The notes: generated from the sequence alone by a model not told the origin. Shown: positions 1 to 10,690, counted from the first letter of the stretch. The stretch: 64,000 nucleotides of DNA from Ceratodon purpureus (GCA_014871385.1 CM026426.1:37263918-37327917); one strand, 5' to 3'. Program-made: numbers and translations.

Positions 1-85
1 CACTGTCCATACAGTTCATTGTCTAGAGTGAGGTTACCTGGTTATAAGTTTATGTTTTATAAATATGGTTTCTAGTGAGTGGGTA

Positions 86-276
86 ATCGAGAGATCCCTC
101 GATGTTCTGCCATACCCACAGGATGGGACGGGGATACCAACACATCGAGGGATCTCCCGATGGACCAAGGACATGTGCAGAGTGGTCATCGGGAGATCCC
201 CCGATGGCTTGCCATTCCCATAGAATGGAAAGGGGATACTGTCGCATCGAGTGATCCCCCGATGGACCAAGGACAT
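86..276. repeat. Two tandem ~102-bp units carrying a GATC-centred palindrome
   Basis: Two head-to-tail units start at 86 and 188. Each holds two copies of an 18-bp near-palindrome of consensus ATCGRGRGATCYCYCGAT, at 86-103, 144-161, 188-205 and 246-263. Each unit ends with the shared words GATGGACCAAGGACAT. The same palindrome recurs at 4,213-4,585, inside the putative intron of the gene at 4,625-8,040, and down to about 12,470. The units therefore look like the left edge of a single repeat-dotted transposon block. No coding function is suggested. Confidence 0.85.
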
Positions 277-3069
277 TTTATTCATGCATCAACGGATCAC
301 TAAAGTTTGTAACACTGTCCGTACAGTGTATTGTGTTGGAAGAGGTTCTCTGGTCCGTACAGTTTATGTTCAAAGCTTAGGGTTTAAAGTAAACAAGAGC
401 TAGAGCTGGGTTAATATGGATGTGGATACTCTACGGAAACTAATTACAATACCAAGAGAATGCTCCTCATAGCACCTCTATTAATGTTCATCTTCATTAT
501 AAGACGGACTAGGACTACTGCATTTCCAAATGTCACTAAGCATAGAATTTGAGATTAAGAAAAAAACTAACGGGTCCTCCCAGATTCTTCCGGTCCCTGG
601 CCCTCTGGATGAACTGCCTGCCATAGCTGCCTGCAAACTCTGCACGGCGATGGCACGATACACGGGAAATTGGAAACAAAAAATGAGAATGAGAAATAAA
701 AGAACAGTTTAGAGGAGCAAACACTGTGACGAATTTTAAGTTCACCTCCCTCTACTCGTTCCGACAATGCAAGTAACCATACCAACGCATACGAAAATAA
801 GAATTATGCAAGAGATTGGCAACTGCAAACACAAAAGAGGAGACACAGACCCAATTGACCAAAGAATGTGCGCAAGAAGTACCTGCGAATGCAGTCGCAG
901 GTGGAAAACCCCCGATCCGCTCCTTCGTCTTCCTTCTCAAATCCCGCTCCGACGATCTGATTTCCTTGTCCGCCCCAAAAGCTCCCGAACACCTCCCAAA
1001 TGCCGAAAAAAAAAACCTCTCACTCGCCTCCCAAACACCTCTCAATCGCCCTAAACCGAGAGGAAAAGAATTACTCGCCCTAAACAACAGAACCAGCTCT
1101 CAATCGCCCTAATCCTCCCTCGCAAATTGACACACGGAAGCGAATTCCCACGACGACCTAATCCCTTCGACAGAGAATGTTGTGGAAAGCGAAGCGGACA
1201 GTCGCGGGAGAGGAGCGACCTACAGCAAGGTGGCGCGAAAGCAAGGTACAGCGGAAAAACACTTGAGCGACGCCGTCTTTGCACTGTACAATGGAGAACT
1301 TAATACCATATTAAAAAAGAAAACGGGTTAGCACGTTCTTGGAGGAGAACGACGTACATTAAGGGGCACCAATCTCTGGCTCATGAGTGCATGCAGTCAA
1401 TTGAAGTGACCCCTTGATATTAATTGGAAATAAATGAACGATGGGAAATGAACAAAGAAAATAGAAAATTAAATTGGATATTCAGAATAACAAAAAAATA
1501 TATATAAAATAGAATGAAGTGAATCAAAAGAGTTTTATGGGATTACTTTTAAAAGTAAGTGGGAATTAAAAATTATGAAATCTAAAAATAAAAAATAAGA
1601 AATCAAATATAAAAGAGAACCGAATGAAATATAAAAGAGAGGGGAATTACATTGAATAAGAATTAAAACAAAACTCATAATAGGAAATAATAATATCACC
1701 GGCATAAAAGAAAACGCACATTTAAAAATAAAAGATAAATAAATGATAGATAAAAGAGAAGCGAATGAAAAATTAAAGAGAAGGGAATGCAATATGGTGG
1801 AAAAGAGAATAGCATGTTAAAAGATACGGGAATGAAATATAAAAGGAAAATGAAATTAAAAACAACTTATATGGAGTACGCCTTTCGAGATTTCATAATC
1901 TAGATAGATCCTCAAGAGATTTATGTCACATACTAGAAGATGCAATAATAGATACTCCCAGATAAACAAACCTGGAGCTCGAAGAACTAATATGGAGTTC
2001 CCCTTATAGGTTGTCCTACAGTCATCCACATGGTGCTGCGCATGGATTATAACTCTACCATCTTCAAAAAACCACCATTAAATTTTTTTATATATATAAT
2101 TTTCATTTGAATACCTTTTAATAGTGGCAACCTCTATTGTTTTATTGTAAGATATAAATCACCCTCACGTTTTCATACTTGATAAATTCAGGCTCATAGT
2201 AGATCCAACAAGATTCATTATGAAATCATTATTTTAAAAAAGAAAATGGTGCAAGTCATTTTTCTTTGAAATTAGTTTCACGCGAACTGTTAAGTCATTC
2301 ATTTTACCCTTTGTATTATCTTCTTAAAATTTCCCGTTATAAATTAGAGTACCATGTTATCAGAAAATTTCCCGTTATAAATTAAAATCATTGATAACAA
2401 AGGTTAGGTGATATAAAAATACCTTAATTAAAATTTAGCATTTTTATACAACGTTACTTCGACGCTTTTTAAAGAAATTACTTACATGTGTGCCTTAAAT
2501 ACATAAACCATTCACATCATAATTCAGATTGAATTCAATTTTTACTTTGTGATGCACCATATTTTAAATGGAAGTACATTAAATCCCTAGAAAATTACAA
2601 AGAGGCACGATTAAAAATTCACTTTTTGAAGAGTCACGTTTTGAAGAGTCACCCATTTTCAAAATGTGAAAGGTCACATGAATGAATATAAAAAAGTAAC
2701 AATGCGATGTACTACCATCATCCAAAAAAAAAATGAAAGGTGTTTTAGATTTGATACTGCCGTAAAAATACATATGTTACCAAACAATTATGTAGCACGT
2801 TAAATTCGGGACACCATAAATTAAATTGACCCATACGAGATTTATGTGACTTCAAGGAAAAAAAAAAAAAAACATATTCGAATGGTGTGTAAATGCAAAA
2901 TGGGGGCATTTGGTGTTGCTTGTCATTTACTTCAAGACACCATAAATTAAATTGACCTCCATGAGATTTCTGTGACTACAAAAAAGAAAATAAAAAAAAA
3001 ATTTGAATGGTGTGTAAATTAGATAGTCCCTCCAAAGATTTATGTGACCTCGAAAATTCTAAAATAGAT
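277..3069. other. No supportable gene; AT-rich DNA with short duplications
   Basis: Bases 480-1,300 are of mixed composition with overlapping open frames on both strands, but nothing resembles a known protein. A phrase with the core AATCGCCCTAA occurs at about 1,037 and 1,097. Bases 1,440-3,060 are strongly AT-rich. A direct duplication of about 85 bp is present: the stretch beginning ACACCATAAATTAAATTGAC occurs at about 2,812 and again at about 2,937, and each copy ends in GAATGGTGTGTAAAT. A 20-bp phrase around TTTCCCGTTATAAATTA is repeated near 2,330 and 2,367. Confidence 0.6.
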
Positions 3070-3125
3070 AAACCCTAAACCCTAACCCTTAAACCCTGAA
3101 CCTTGAAACCCTGAACCCTGAACCT
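3070..3125. repeat. Interstitial telomere-like tract, CCCTAAA orientation
   Basis: The run contains perfect CCCTAAACCCTAA units followed by degenerate CCCTGAA and CCTTGAA variants. This matches the plant-type telomere heptamer with decay. A second tract of opposite orientation lies at 9,141-9,176. Such tracts may mark old break repair or promoter telo-boxes; nothing here shows a chromosome end. Confidence 0.7.
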
Positions 3126-4212
3126 TCAAGTTTGAACTCAGAAATGCACCTATTACCCCACCACTCTCATGAAAAGTGTGGGAACAGACACGTGTACGCA
3201 CTGGAAGCATATATGGTACAACTGAATGGTATTCAGTACAAATTTAGTGTTCCTATGGACATTACTGTATGTAAATATTGTATATGTTGCTTAAAGGACG
3301 TGGTACGTGAGTCTAATAAATCATGCCCTGTAGTGGCTATTTACGTAACAGATCTTGACATATAAATACATCTTGATCCTTCGTAGAGAGCGACTATCGT
3401 ACAATAGTGGACCAGGTGATGATATGGACACTCCTACAGAAGTAGGGGGGACAGATCGAGTGGCGCTGCATCATGAAATGGAAACCACCCTCACGAAAGT
3501 ACTGTTGGATGCTTTATGTATCATGACATGTATGTTCCCTTCGAATTCAAACCTGAAGGGCTTGATCTTGTTTCCACCTTCTGAATTGGCGGGGATTCTC
3601 GGTTTGAATTCTCTGCTGGACCGCCATCTCCTGATTCATTCACATGAATTCAGAGCAGTCTCCTCAGAGTTGTTTCATTAGCGCGTTCCAGAGTACAAGT
3701 TTCGTGCAACATTGCATGTCGTAGACGGGTGTTAGAACCTGAGATTGAAGGGTTGTGGGGGACCGAGGATGGGATTGAGGTGCCGGAAAAGCATTCGAGG
3801 AGGTGGAGGGAGCACCTGCTCGGGTGTTTAGAGCGGCCTATTACATTCGCAGGGAGCGCAGGTATCTTGGTCTTTCCTTGGAAGATCTTTTGTCAATCGG
3901 GTTTATTTTATTGCTCTTGAATGGTGTGTTCTATCTCCTGTACACGTTACATGTGCTGATCATGTGATCCATCGCAGGATCCCCTATTGTAAGTAGAATT
4001 GTTCATCTAGTTCTCTGCGGGTTATGTAGAATTTGCAAAGTAATCAAGGAATTTTTAGTTAAGATTAACCCTACCATGTTGCATATTGGTGGAATGACTT
4101 GCACTTATGTGATTTCCGTGTTCTTGTAGAAATTTTCTGTACGAACAGTAATTTAACTGTACGGACAGGGGGTAGCAAGGTGGAGGCTGCTTCTTAGTGG
4201 ACCTAACTACCC
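3126..4212 (+). other. Short overlapping open frames, no recognised product
   Basis: Plus-strand open frames of 77 and 108 codons (3,132-3,365 and 3,355-3,681) overlap by 11 bases. A 63-codon frame follows at 3,729-3,920. Base composition is more gene-like than the AT-rich stretch before it. No domain is recognisable and no start or splice signal stands out. They may be remnants of the 5' part of the neighbouring transposon. I would not call them genes without transcripts. Confidence 0.2.
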
Positions 4213-4585
4213 TCATCGAGAGATCCCCCAATACTTCTTTGGAGACCTTCATCGAGAGACCCCCATCGGGAGATCCCCCGATCCTATAGAATTAAGACCC
4301 TCATCAAGAGATCCCCCGATACGTCCTTGGAGATCCTCATCAAGAGACCCCCATTGGGAGATCCCCCGATCCTATAGGATTTAGACCATAATCGAGAGAT
4401 CCCTCGATACTTCTTTGGAGATCCTCATTGGGAGATCCCCCGATCCTATAGAATTTAGATCCCCATCCAAAGATCCCTCGATACTGCTTTGGAGATCCTC
4501 ATCGACATATCCGCATCGGGAGATCCCCCAATCCTATAGAATTTAGACCCTCATCAAGAGATCCCCTAATACTTCTTTGGCTCTC
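4213..4585. repeat. Tandem array of the 18-bp palindrome upstream of the DUF7869-type gene
   Basis: About four and a half units of 75-105 bp are arranged head to tail. A typical unit has a variant of ATCGAGAGATCCCTCGAT, a spacer with ACTTCTTTGGAGATCC, then ATCGGGAGATCCCCCGAT and CCTATAGAATTTAGACC. Units differ by scattered substitutions and small indels, so the array is not recent. It ends about 40 bp before the first ATG of the transposase region. That position is typical of subterminal or promoter-proximal transposase-binding arrays; this role is inferred. Confidence 0.85.
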
Positions 4586-4624
4586 GTGAGAATGGACTCT
4601 GACAGTGACAGTGACAGTCCCTAG

Positions 4625-5311
4625 ATGCCGTCTGTGGGACCTTCCTGTTACGACTTCTCTCAGGAATCAACTGCTCGCTCAATTGAGCTTCGACCCGGTC
4701 AGTCTGTGAAGCTTGTCGTCCCCCGTTTCGGAGATGTTGGAATCGGATCTGTTGTCGACGTTAATCCTTCTGGGCAGTGGCTTGGGGTTTGCTTGGAATT
4801 TATTCTTGTGCGCCAATCAAGCATTGTGTCGGACACAGAGGACCTCTTCCTCGAATCACGCTTGAGAGGCTGCAGCGTTTTGAGAGATGCTTTGAATCGA
4901 ACAGTCCTCTGGAGAGGTGGTGATGCGATTGCATTGTTGCAGGATCCTCCCATGAACGATGTTGAATACGTTCGTCAACAATCCTGGATTGGTCTGGAAG
5001 TTCAAAAACTGGACCTTGCAGGTGCGGTTATAGCCTCCGGTAGAGTGTTCTGCTCAGAACCGGAGGAGTATTTTCGAGACGGAAGATTGGACGAGGGATA
5101 CAATGGAGTGACAATCTTCAACGTCATTGTTGGGGACACTGATGCCATAATGAGTAATGAGCGTTGGTTGATATCTGAATGCAAATTTCCGAACGGCCCT
5201 TCTGTTCGGTCAACAGTCGAGCACTTCTCCCGAATCCCAATGGAGGTAGATCCACAAGAGCACCAAAGGCAGACGGAAGGCACCTTACCGGTTTATAGTG
5301 CGGAAATCTAA
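4625..5311 (+). CDS. ORF at the 5' end of the DUF7869-type transposase region
   Basis: This is a 228-codon frame opening with ATG directly after the palindrome array. The product is mixed alpha/beta in character, with no signal peptide or membrane segment, and I do not recognise a domain. It overlaps the next frame by 14 bases, so it could be a separate small protein or the 5' exon of the transposase gene in another frame. The N-terminal half is rich in Val, Gly and Asp and the C-terminus is hydrophilic. Its position between the array and the transposase suggests it belongs to the same element. The function is unknown. Confidence 0.45.
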   Translation: MPSVGPSCYDFSQESTARSIELRPGQSVKLVVPRFGDVGIGSVVDVNPSGQWLGVCLEFILVRQSSIVSDTEDLFLESRLRGCSVLRDALNRTVLWRGGDAIALLQDPPMNDVEYVRQQSWIGLEVQKLDLAGAVIASGRVFCSEPEEYFRDGRLDEGYNGVTIFNVIVGDTDAIMSNERWLISECKFPNGPSVRSTVEHFSRIPMEVDPQEHQRQTEGTLPVYSAEI

Positions 5312-5849
5312 AACGCATGAAAAACGTTTGTTGTACAATACGAAGACAGCGGATGCTGAATTGAGGAAGTTTAGCTCCAAACGATGCTGCTCGAAGCATT
5401 GCTGTCAGACATTTCCCCAGGAGCTCACACTAATAGTGTGTCAGAAATTCTATTCGAAATCCTTTCAGGGAAGACGAGAATACGGGATTGCGGCGGATGG
5501 ACAGATGCATTCACTCGATGGTGACCGTAGGAGGAAATACTTGACGCTGCATGGTTTGGAAGTTTGCGCAACTGCGTGGTATCTTATTCACGGAGTTCCC
5601 AAGTCAACTTTTCATAGCTATGTCCTAAGATACAATGAAGGGGTTCTATCAACAGCGCATGGAAACAAGGGCTACAAGCGGCCGAGGATCGGAACAGTTC
5701 AAGTCATTGGTACTATTGCTGCTATTGTAGACGAGAATGCAGATCAGATGCCTCATCAAATGTGAGGAATCGCAAATGGACGAGTGGACACTCTGAAATA
5801 TCTTCGAGCAGGCAACAACTGGAAGCGAGTGATGGCTGACGCCAATGAG
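5298..5849 (+). pseudogene. DUF7869-type transposase, N-terminal segment (one internal TGA)
   Basis: The frame carries a cysteine cluster (CCSKHCC) near residue 31. A stretch about entry into the next domain follows (GLEVCATAWYLIHGV), and then a GNKGYKRPR basic patch. This order is typical of the N-terminus of DUF7869 proteins of plants, algae and invertebrates. The reading frame meets TGA at 5,763-5,765 in a context that looks like a former CGA codon. After it the frame continues with sensible family-like sequence (GRVDTLKYL, NNWKRVMADANE) to 5,849. There a GTACGAG donor-like site begins a putative intron ending near 6,128. Confidence 0.6.
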
Positions 5850-6128
5850 GTACGAGTCTTTGCTTCGCGTTTCTTCTAGTGTCATTGCATCGGGAGATCT
5901 CCCGATAGAGGTTACTTTCGTATTGACAGTCCGTTCTCTGTCTTATAGTATCGTTGCACTCTACCTACGTCATGCAATATATAACTCTTTTTCCCGTCTT
6001 TGGTGATTTGTCTTAATTTGTCGTGTAATACTTCGAGCTTGTTCGCTTGCGTGCGTCTCTTTCTTTGCCTCACTAGCCATTTGGACGTTCCGGTGCTTTG
6101 GTGACAAATGTTTTGTTTCTGCCTACAG
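5850..6128 (+). other. Putative intron of the transposase gene with a perfect palindrome
   Basis: The segment starts GTACGAG, is pyrimidine-rich toward its end and closes with CTGCCTACAG. It separates two parts of the same protein family, which supports an intron. At 5,889-5,906 it contains ATCGGGAGATCTCCCGAT, the only perfectly palindromic copy I found of the block-wide 18-bp motif. Strict phase 0 joining would put a TGA at the start of the next exon, so the exact splice site is uncertain. Confidence 0.4.
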
Positions 6129-6690
6129 TGAGCCAGTCTACAATTAGTGGAATTAGAAGTTCACTCTTTAACAATATCGCAATCAAACCGGTTGGAAGTT
6201 CTTTTGCGAAATGCTCGACATGTGACCAACTTCAAGAATTCATTCTAAAGTCAGCTAACGGAAGTCTAGAATATGTTGACTTCGTGAAGCAACGGGAGGA
6301 GCATCTTGCTCACCAAGCCTCTTGTCGTCGTCTGTATGGTGCATGGCGCGAAGAATCAAAGCGCAATCCCAGTGAGATTCTGTGCATCATTCATGACAAG
6401 ATGGATACTGCAAAAACCGCCCTTCCCCGAATGCGGGTTACAACAAAGGCTACTCAAGGTTTGGGCCAACTTCCTCTGAACGTCACTAGTATGGTTTCAC
6501 ATGGGCACGGGGATGGCGCCTATGCACATTACTGTCCTGAGTGTTGGCCAGGAGATTCTAACGCCACAATATCGTCGTTGGCGAGGCTGTTCCGTCGACT
6601 GGAAGGCCCCTCATTTCGGGAGTCTGGGAAACTATTTGAGTACCCCCCGCAAAACTCACTGTTCGAGACATTGTTGAGGGGGAAGTCCAG
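6128..6690 (+). CDS. DUF7869-type transposase, segment with the first acidic motif
   Basis: The open frame runs through this stretch. It begins with a recognition-helix-like part and a KCSTCDQL cysteine pair. It then has IIHDKMDTAKTALPRM (first Asp at 6,395-6,397, second at 6,404-6,406), followed by an SHGHGDGAYAHY stretch. In DUF7869 proteins this position holds a conserved D-x-MDxxK signature thought to supply the first catalytic Asp of an RNase H-like fold. A donor-like AG|GTGCC lies at the 3' end (6,690/6,691), and the next segment continues in another frame. The bases between 6,691 and 6,741 again contain the block palindrome (6,712-6,729), so a short intron or insertion is possible. Confidence 0.65.
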
Positions 6691-6741
6691 GTGCCTCGAC
6701 ATTTACCGCGTATCGAGGGATCCCCCAATGTCCAAGGGTCT

Positions 6742-8040
6742 AAGCCTTTACCGAGGAAGTTATACCTTCAACTGGATAACTCCGCCAAAGATAACAAGAA
6801 CCAATATCTCATGGCGTTTCTCTCCCTGCTGACTGCACAGGGTGTTTTTAAGGAAATTCAGGCTGGATTTCTACTAGTGGGTCATACGCACGAAGATATT
6901 GACGCTTATTTTAGCCATTTGTCGAAGGCATTAAAAAGCAAGAATACGTTTGTTCTAGCGGATCTAATGAAGGCCTTCATGCAGTCCCAGGAGTTGTCAT
7001 TCATGCCGGAGTTCATTCAAGGGGTTGCAGACTTCAAGTCTTTCATCAAAGGCTATCAAAGTAGTGGTGCAGCACGCCTTATTGGACTTGGAGAGATGCA
7101 TCTTTTCAAGTTCTATGTGGACAATGATGGTTGGCCGGTTATGAGGTACAAGAAATCAGCCGTCGACCCACAATGGCTACCCCTCAACAGACCCCCTATT
7201 CGATTGTGGAATGAAAACATGGATGGCGGCCCAAAACTTCCTCACGGCTCACCAAAGCCGGTTCCGTTCAAACCTGTGTGGGGAAGTGAGGTTCCTAAAT
7301 CTACTGGAAATCAGGTGAAGGCGAGAGATAACGCAGCCAAAGCTACTGAGAACAAGAAATTCATGAAGTGCGGACTCCAAAAGTACATTGAATACTGGAA
7401 AAATGGAATGGCAAAATGCGAGGGATTTGCAGCAGCTTTTGGGCCTTATGTTGACTACTGGACTTGTTTGTTGTCTCAGCTTGATAAGCCTTTGCCAGTG
7501 ACAAATTCTGAATTGTTAGAGGATTTCTGGCCAAGCCATGACTGGAGGGACGTATCCAACGGAGTACCGCGCCCAAGATTTTTACAATTTTTACTTGAGG
7601 ATGTGACTCGTGAGGATGAGGAACCAGAAGCGTATTGTTGCCCAACAAACCAAGCTCCGGAGAGTCCTATCAATCCGTGGCAAGATATTCGGCCTGACGG
7701 CTGGGTTTTTTTGAGACCTGAAGATCCACTCATTTGTCCTGTATGGCAAGGAAGAGCAGCGACTGCTGTATGCAGAGAGGAAGGCCATGTAAACCATGGG
7801 AAATTTTTAATTCAGTTTTGGGAACCTCGTAGCGCGAAAAGAGACCTTGCATTGAAATACCGTAACTGTTGGTCTGCTAAGTGGGTAGTAGAGACGCGTG
7901 CTCCGGAGTGGGTCTCTGTTGGTGCAGCTTTGTTTCAAAGTTGGTCGAAAATCAAAGACCCGTCTACTAGAACCATTCCTAAGAAAGCTATGGAGGCTGC
8001 TTTAGCAAACTTAGAGAGAGCTAACGTAGTTGATCCATGA
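6742..8040 (+). CDS. DUF7869-type transposase, core and C-terminus
   Basis: This is the strongest part of the gene. KPLPRKLYLQLDNSAKDNKN supplies the family's conserved Asp (6,775-6,777). FLLVGHTHEDIDAYFSHL follows, with Glu at 6,892 and Asp at 6,895 and 6,901. This LQxDN...GHTHEDID pair is the hallmark of DUF7869 and is consistent with a DDE/RNase H-like nuclease. The rest, about 330 residues, includes a Trp-rich C-terminal domain and ends at a TGA. The exact superfamily of these transposons is not settled as far as I know. The gene appears broken overall (an internal TGA upstream and unresolved frame changes), although this 3' part is open. A degraded second copy of its last 35 codons lies at 11,910-12,014. 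Confidence 0.75.
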   Translation, partial: KPLPRKLYLQLDNSAKDNKNQYLMAFLSLLTAQGVFKEIQAGFLLVGHTHEDIDAYFSHLSKALKSKNTFVLADLMKAFMQSQELSFMPEFIQGVADFKSFIKGYQSSGAARLIGLGEMHLFKFYVDNDGWPVMRYKKSAVDPQWLPLNRPPIRLWNENMDGGPKLPHGSPKPVPFKPVWGSEVPKSTGNQVKARDNAAKATENKKFMKCGLQKYIEYWKNGMAKCEGFAAAFGPYVDYWTCLLSQLDKPLPVTNSELLEDFWPSHDWRDVSNGVPRPRFLQFLLEDVTREDEEPEAYCCPTNQAPESPINPWQDIRPDGWVFLRPEDPLICPVWQGRAATAVCREEGHVNHGKFLIQFWEPRSAKRDLALKYRNCWSAKWVVETRAPEWVSVGAALFQSWSKIKDPSTRTIPKKAMEAALANLERANVVDP

Positions 8041-9376
8041 TCCTCTATGCCACTTAGGAACGACAGAGGGTCATCCCTCGATGATTACGTCTGAGTCACC
8101 TATCTTCCTCATTCTCTATTAAAGAAATAAGAGTCATCACTGCTTGACCGTTTCTCATCCCCGTGTAATATCATCCTTCCTCGTGTCAATGATGTTTGTT
8201 TCTGAGATTTGTGACACTTTAAGAACCAACACGATCATGAATGCGCAACGTGGAGAGTGATTGTGGAAGCAGATGGAGTAGTGGGAAACTGGAGGAAGCA
8301 AGTAGAAGCTTTCAGAACAAGGGGGGAAGGAGAAAAACTGCAGATTCATACGCCCAGTTCATTTGGTGTCGAAAAACTTGAACTCTGGCGTTCTGTTCAG
8401 GAGCGACTTTGGCAGCGGCATTGCCAGCAACGCAAGTTCCGGAGCAGGTGAGAGCAATGCACACATACAGGGGCCATGGCCAATCGACTTGAGTTTTTAG
8501 TTGAAATATTGATCGTTGCGTTTTTAGTTGTGTTGGTATGTCAATAGCTATTAAACACCGTGTCCGCATGTTTTTTCAGTTTGAGTCATTCAGAAGTTCT
8601 GTATCAGGTGAGACTACTTGATATATTAGAGTTGAGCAGCTATGGTTTGCATGTGATTCAGGACAACATAGAAGAAGGAGATCAAGCTTTTGTCGCTACT
8701 TTTCGGAGCTGATCAACAGGGCTGGGCTGGTTTTGTCGAGCACCGAGACTGTTGGGTTCTCGAGCAATTAGCAACACGAGTCATTGAGACGTTGTGTATC
8801 AGGTGAGATTAGCTGGTGTATTAGTTTGAGCAGATATGGTTGGCATGTAATTAGGTTTTGGTCCACTGGAGTCGTCGTTTTCCTAATACATATGGACATA
8901 CAATGTCGACAGCCTGAGTGTTGCATTTTTGTCTAAGTTTTATCACTGTTATCGTAACGAGTTGAGCGGGTTTCATTTGTTGAGGTAAAGACGCAGTTGA
9001 TTGATGTGTACTCCAGACATTTGTTAGGCTACTTGTTAACGAATTGGTTGTTTGTTTGAGGGGTGATACTGATAACACATGTCGATCGAATACTTTTGTT
9101 GAGGTGGAAATTTGGCTAAGTGCTGCGATGAACTTGTAGTTTAAGGGTTTAGTGTTTAGGGTTTAGAGTTTAGGGCTGTGGAGGTGGATTTACATTCATA
9201 TACATCATGTGTTTCAGTTGAAGGGTTTGAGATAACATATCTTGTCATCAGTTTTTTAGTTTCTTTGAAGTGTGTTGTGGTTATTGGTTCTTTCGGATCT
9301 GGTTTTATGAACTTCATGTGGGTCTAGAATTTTCTAATATTTTTTTTTTGAATTTTTTTTTCTACAGGTTACAGGT
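8041..9376. other. 3' flank of the transposase; no supportable gene
   Basis: Bases 8,060-8,200 contain one copy of a ~145-bp sequence (CCCTCGATGATTACGTCTGAG to TGATGTTTGTTTCTG) that is repeated at 10,557-10,690. Several GTGAG and AGGTGAGA donor-like words occur between 8,440 and 8,810, so the stretch could hold untranslated exons. The ORFs here are short and unrecognisable. The end of the stretch is T-rich and closes with TTCTACAG just before the ATG at 9,377, which looks like a splice acceptor for the next gene. Confidence 0.45.
9141..9176. repeat. Interstitial telomere-like tract, TTTAGGG orientation
   Basis: Four imperfect units (AAGGGTTTAGTG, TTTAGGGTTTAGAG, TTTAGGG) lie in the intergenic DNA before the gene at 9,377. 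The orientation is opposite to the tract at 3,070-3,125. It may act as a telo-box in the 5' region of the downstream gene or be a decayed insertion; the sequence does not decide. Confidence 0.55.
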
Positions 9377-9943
9377 ATGGAACAGGATCCGATTATCAAG
9401 AAGGGGAAGATGAAGATTGAGGATGGTTCAACCTCCCAGAAGGAACCCGAGTTGGTCTTCAATGGAGATTGCGAGCAACCAGAGCTTCGATTCTGGAAAG
9501 ATTCAGCAGCAAGGAGAGGAAATGAGTTTCAATTCATGAAAGATGCACCTCTGAAGCTGCCATGCCTACGACATTGGCTGAAGGATGTGGCCAAGTTTCA
9601 GGAGACAACAAAGTATGAAGTACCTGTATTCGACAGAGTTACGGGGATGGTTTCTAAAGGATGGGATGGAACTTGGAACGACATAGCTTTGAGGCAATTT
9701 GTGGCCGTTGCAAATGCAAGTGGGGTGATGCACTCTCCAAAGAACAAGAAGACCCAACTTACTTACATCAAGAATCAGGTCATTTCTATCAAGAACCACC
9801 TCATGGAGACAATGGAGACAGAGCCAGCTCTAGCTCCAACAGTGCCAGCTCCGACGGTAGCAACTTCGAAAGTGACTGGATATTCTTTCACCAAATATCT
9901 AGCAGCCATCAACAAAATGGAAGAAAACCGCAAGAACTTGTAA
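9377..9943 (+). CDS. Transposon accessory protein, paralogous to the ORF at 51,171
   Basis: The frame has 188 codons, opens with ATG right after a T-rich TTTTTCTACAG acceptor-like stretch, and ends in TAA. Residues about 35-118 match residues about 30-115 of the protein at 51,171-51,989. Shared landmarks in order are a W-x-D-x-A-x-RRG-x-E start, a CLRxWL helix, a V-x-x-FQE segment, two tryptophans, and a QF-x-x-VAN...VMH motif. The family is not one I recognise. The N-terminus is acidic and lysine-rich, and the C-terminus has an Ala/Pro/Thr-rich linker and a short helix. The other copy lies in a hAT block, so this looks like a mobile accessory, perhaps a DNA-binding or regulatory protein. That role is inference. 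Confidence 0.7.
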   Translation: MEQDPIIKKGKMKIEDGSTSQKEPELVFNGDCEQPELRFWKDSAARRGNEFQFMKDAPLKLPCLRHWLKDVAKFQETTKYEVPVFDRVTGMVSKGWDGTWNDIALRQFVAVANASGVMHSPKNKKTQLTYIKNQVISIKNHLMETMETEPALAPTVPAPTVATSKVTGYSFTKYLAAINKMEENRKNL

Positions 9944-10392
9944 GTGTGGTGGATGCCATACGAGGAGGATTTTACTTCTGATGTAGCGGATATGTTGTAG
10001 TCAGAGACTTCAGGTGCCATTGAGGCAGCTTTTGTAGTTCTATGTTTCAGCGGACATGTAGTAGATTTTCTGTAACAACATTCCTACTGTTCTCGTTCTC
10101 TGGACAATTCTGTTTAACTACTTTCACAGACTTCAGTTGCCATTGAGGCCGGTTTTGAATTTTGAATGGGAAACATGAAGTTCTCGTAATTGTAAATTCT
10201 CAATCTGTAATGGTGGTTGTATGAGCACGGTTAATTGAATTTGTTGAATAGGTTTGAATGTGTGAATATCGAAATGCACTGGATCGGCAGGACGTAATAG
10301 ACCGAGTGCAAAATTAAAATAAATTAATTTCTTAAAAAACACAAACTAACATCGCTTAGAAAATAACGTCGCACACCAAAACTGTTTAAAGT

Positions 10393-10690
10393 TTTTTGAT
10401 CGGAGATCCTATGTGCTGTTTAGGTACGACATCGGGAGATCCCACGACGAGTCCGTCTGAGTTAATTCTCTTCCTGAGTTAATTCTCTTCCTTCTGATCG
10501 GAGATAAGTTTTTTGATTGGAGATCCTATATGCTGTTTAGGTACGACATCGGGAGATCCCTCGATGATTACGTCTGAGTCACCTGTCTTCCTCATTCTCT
10601 ATTAAAGAACGCCCTCCTCATCACTGCTTGACCGTTTCTCATCCCCGTGTAATATCTGCCTTCCTCGTGTCAATGATGTTTGTTTCTGTA
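10393..10690. repeat. Repeat cluster, copies at 12,018-12,170 and 8,060-8,200
   Basis: A unit containing TTTTTTGATCGGAGATCCTA, TGCTGTTTAGGTACGAC and the palindrome ATCGGGAGATCCCACGA starts at 10,399. A second partial unit follows at 10,508. The first unit, including two copies of AGTTAATTCTCTTCC, is repeated almost exactly at 12,018-12,170. The second unit leads into a ~145-bp stretch shared with 8,060-8,200. The pattern indicates serial segmental duplication of the 3' end of the element. Confidence 0.8.
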
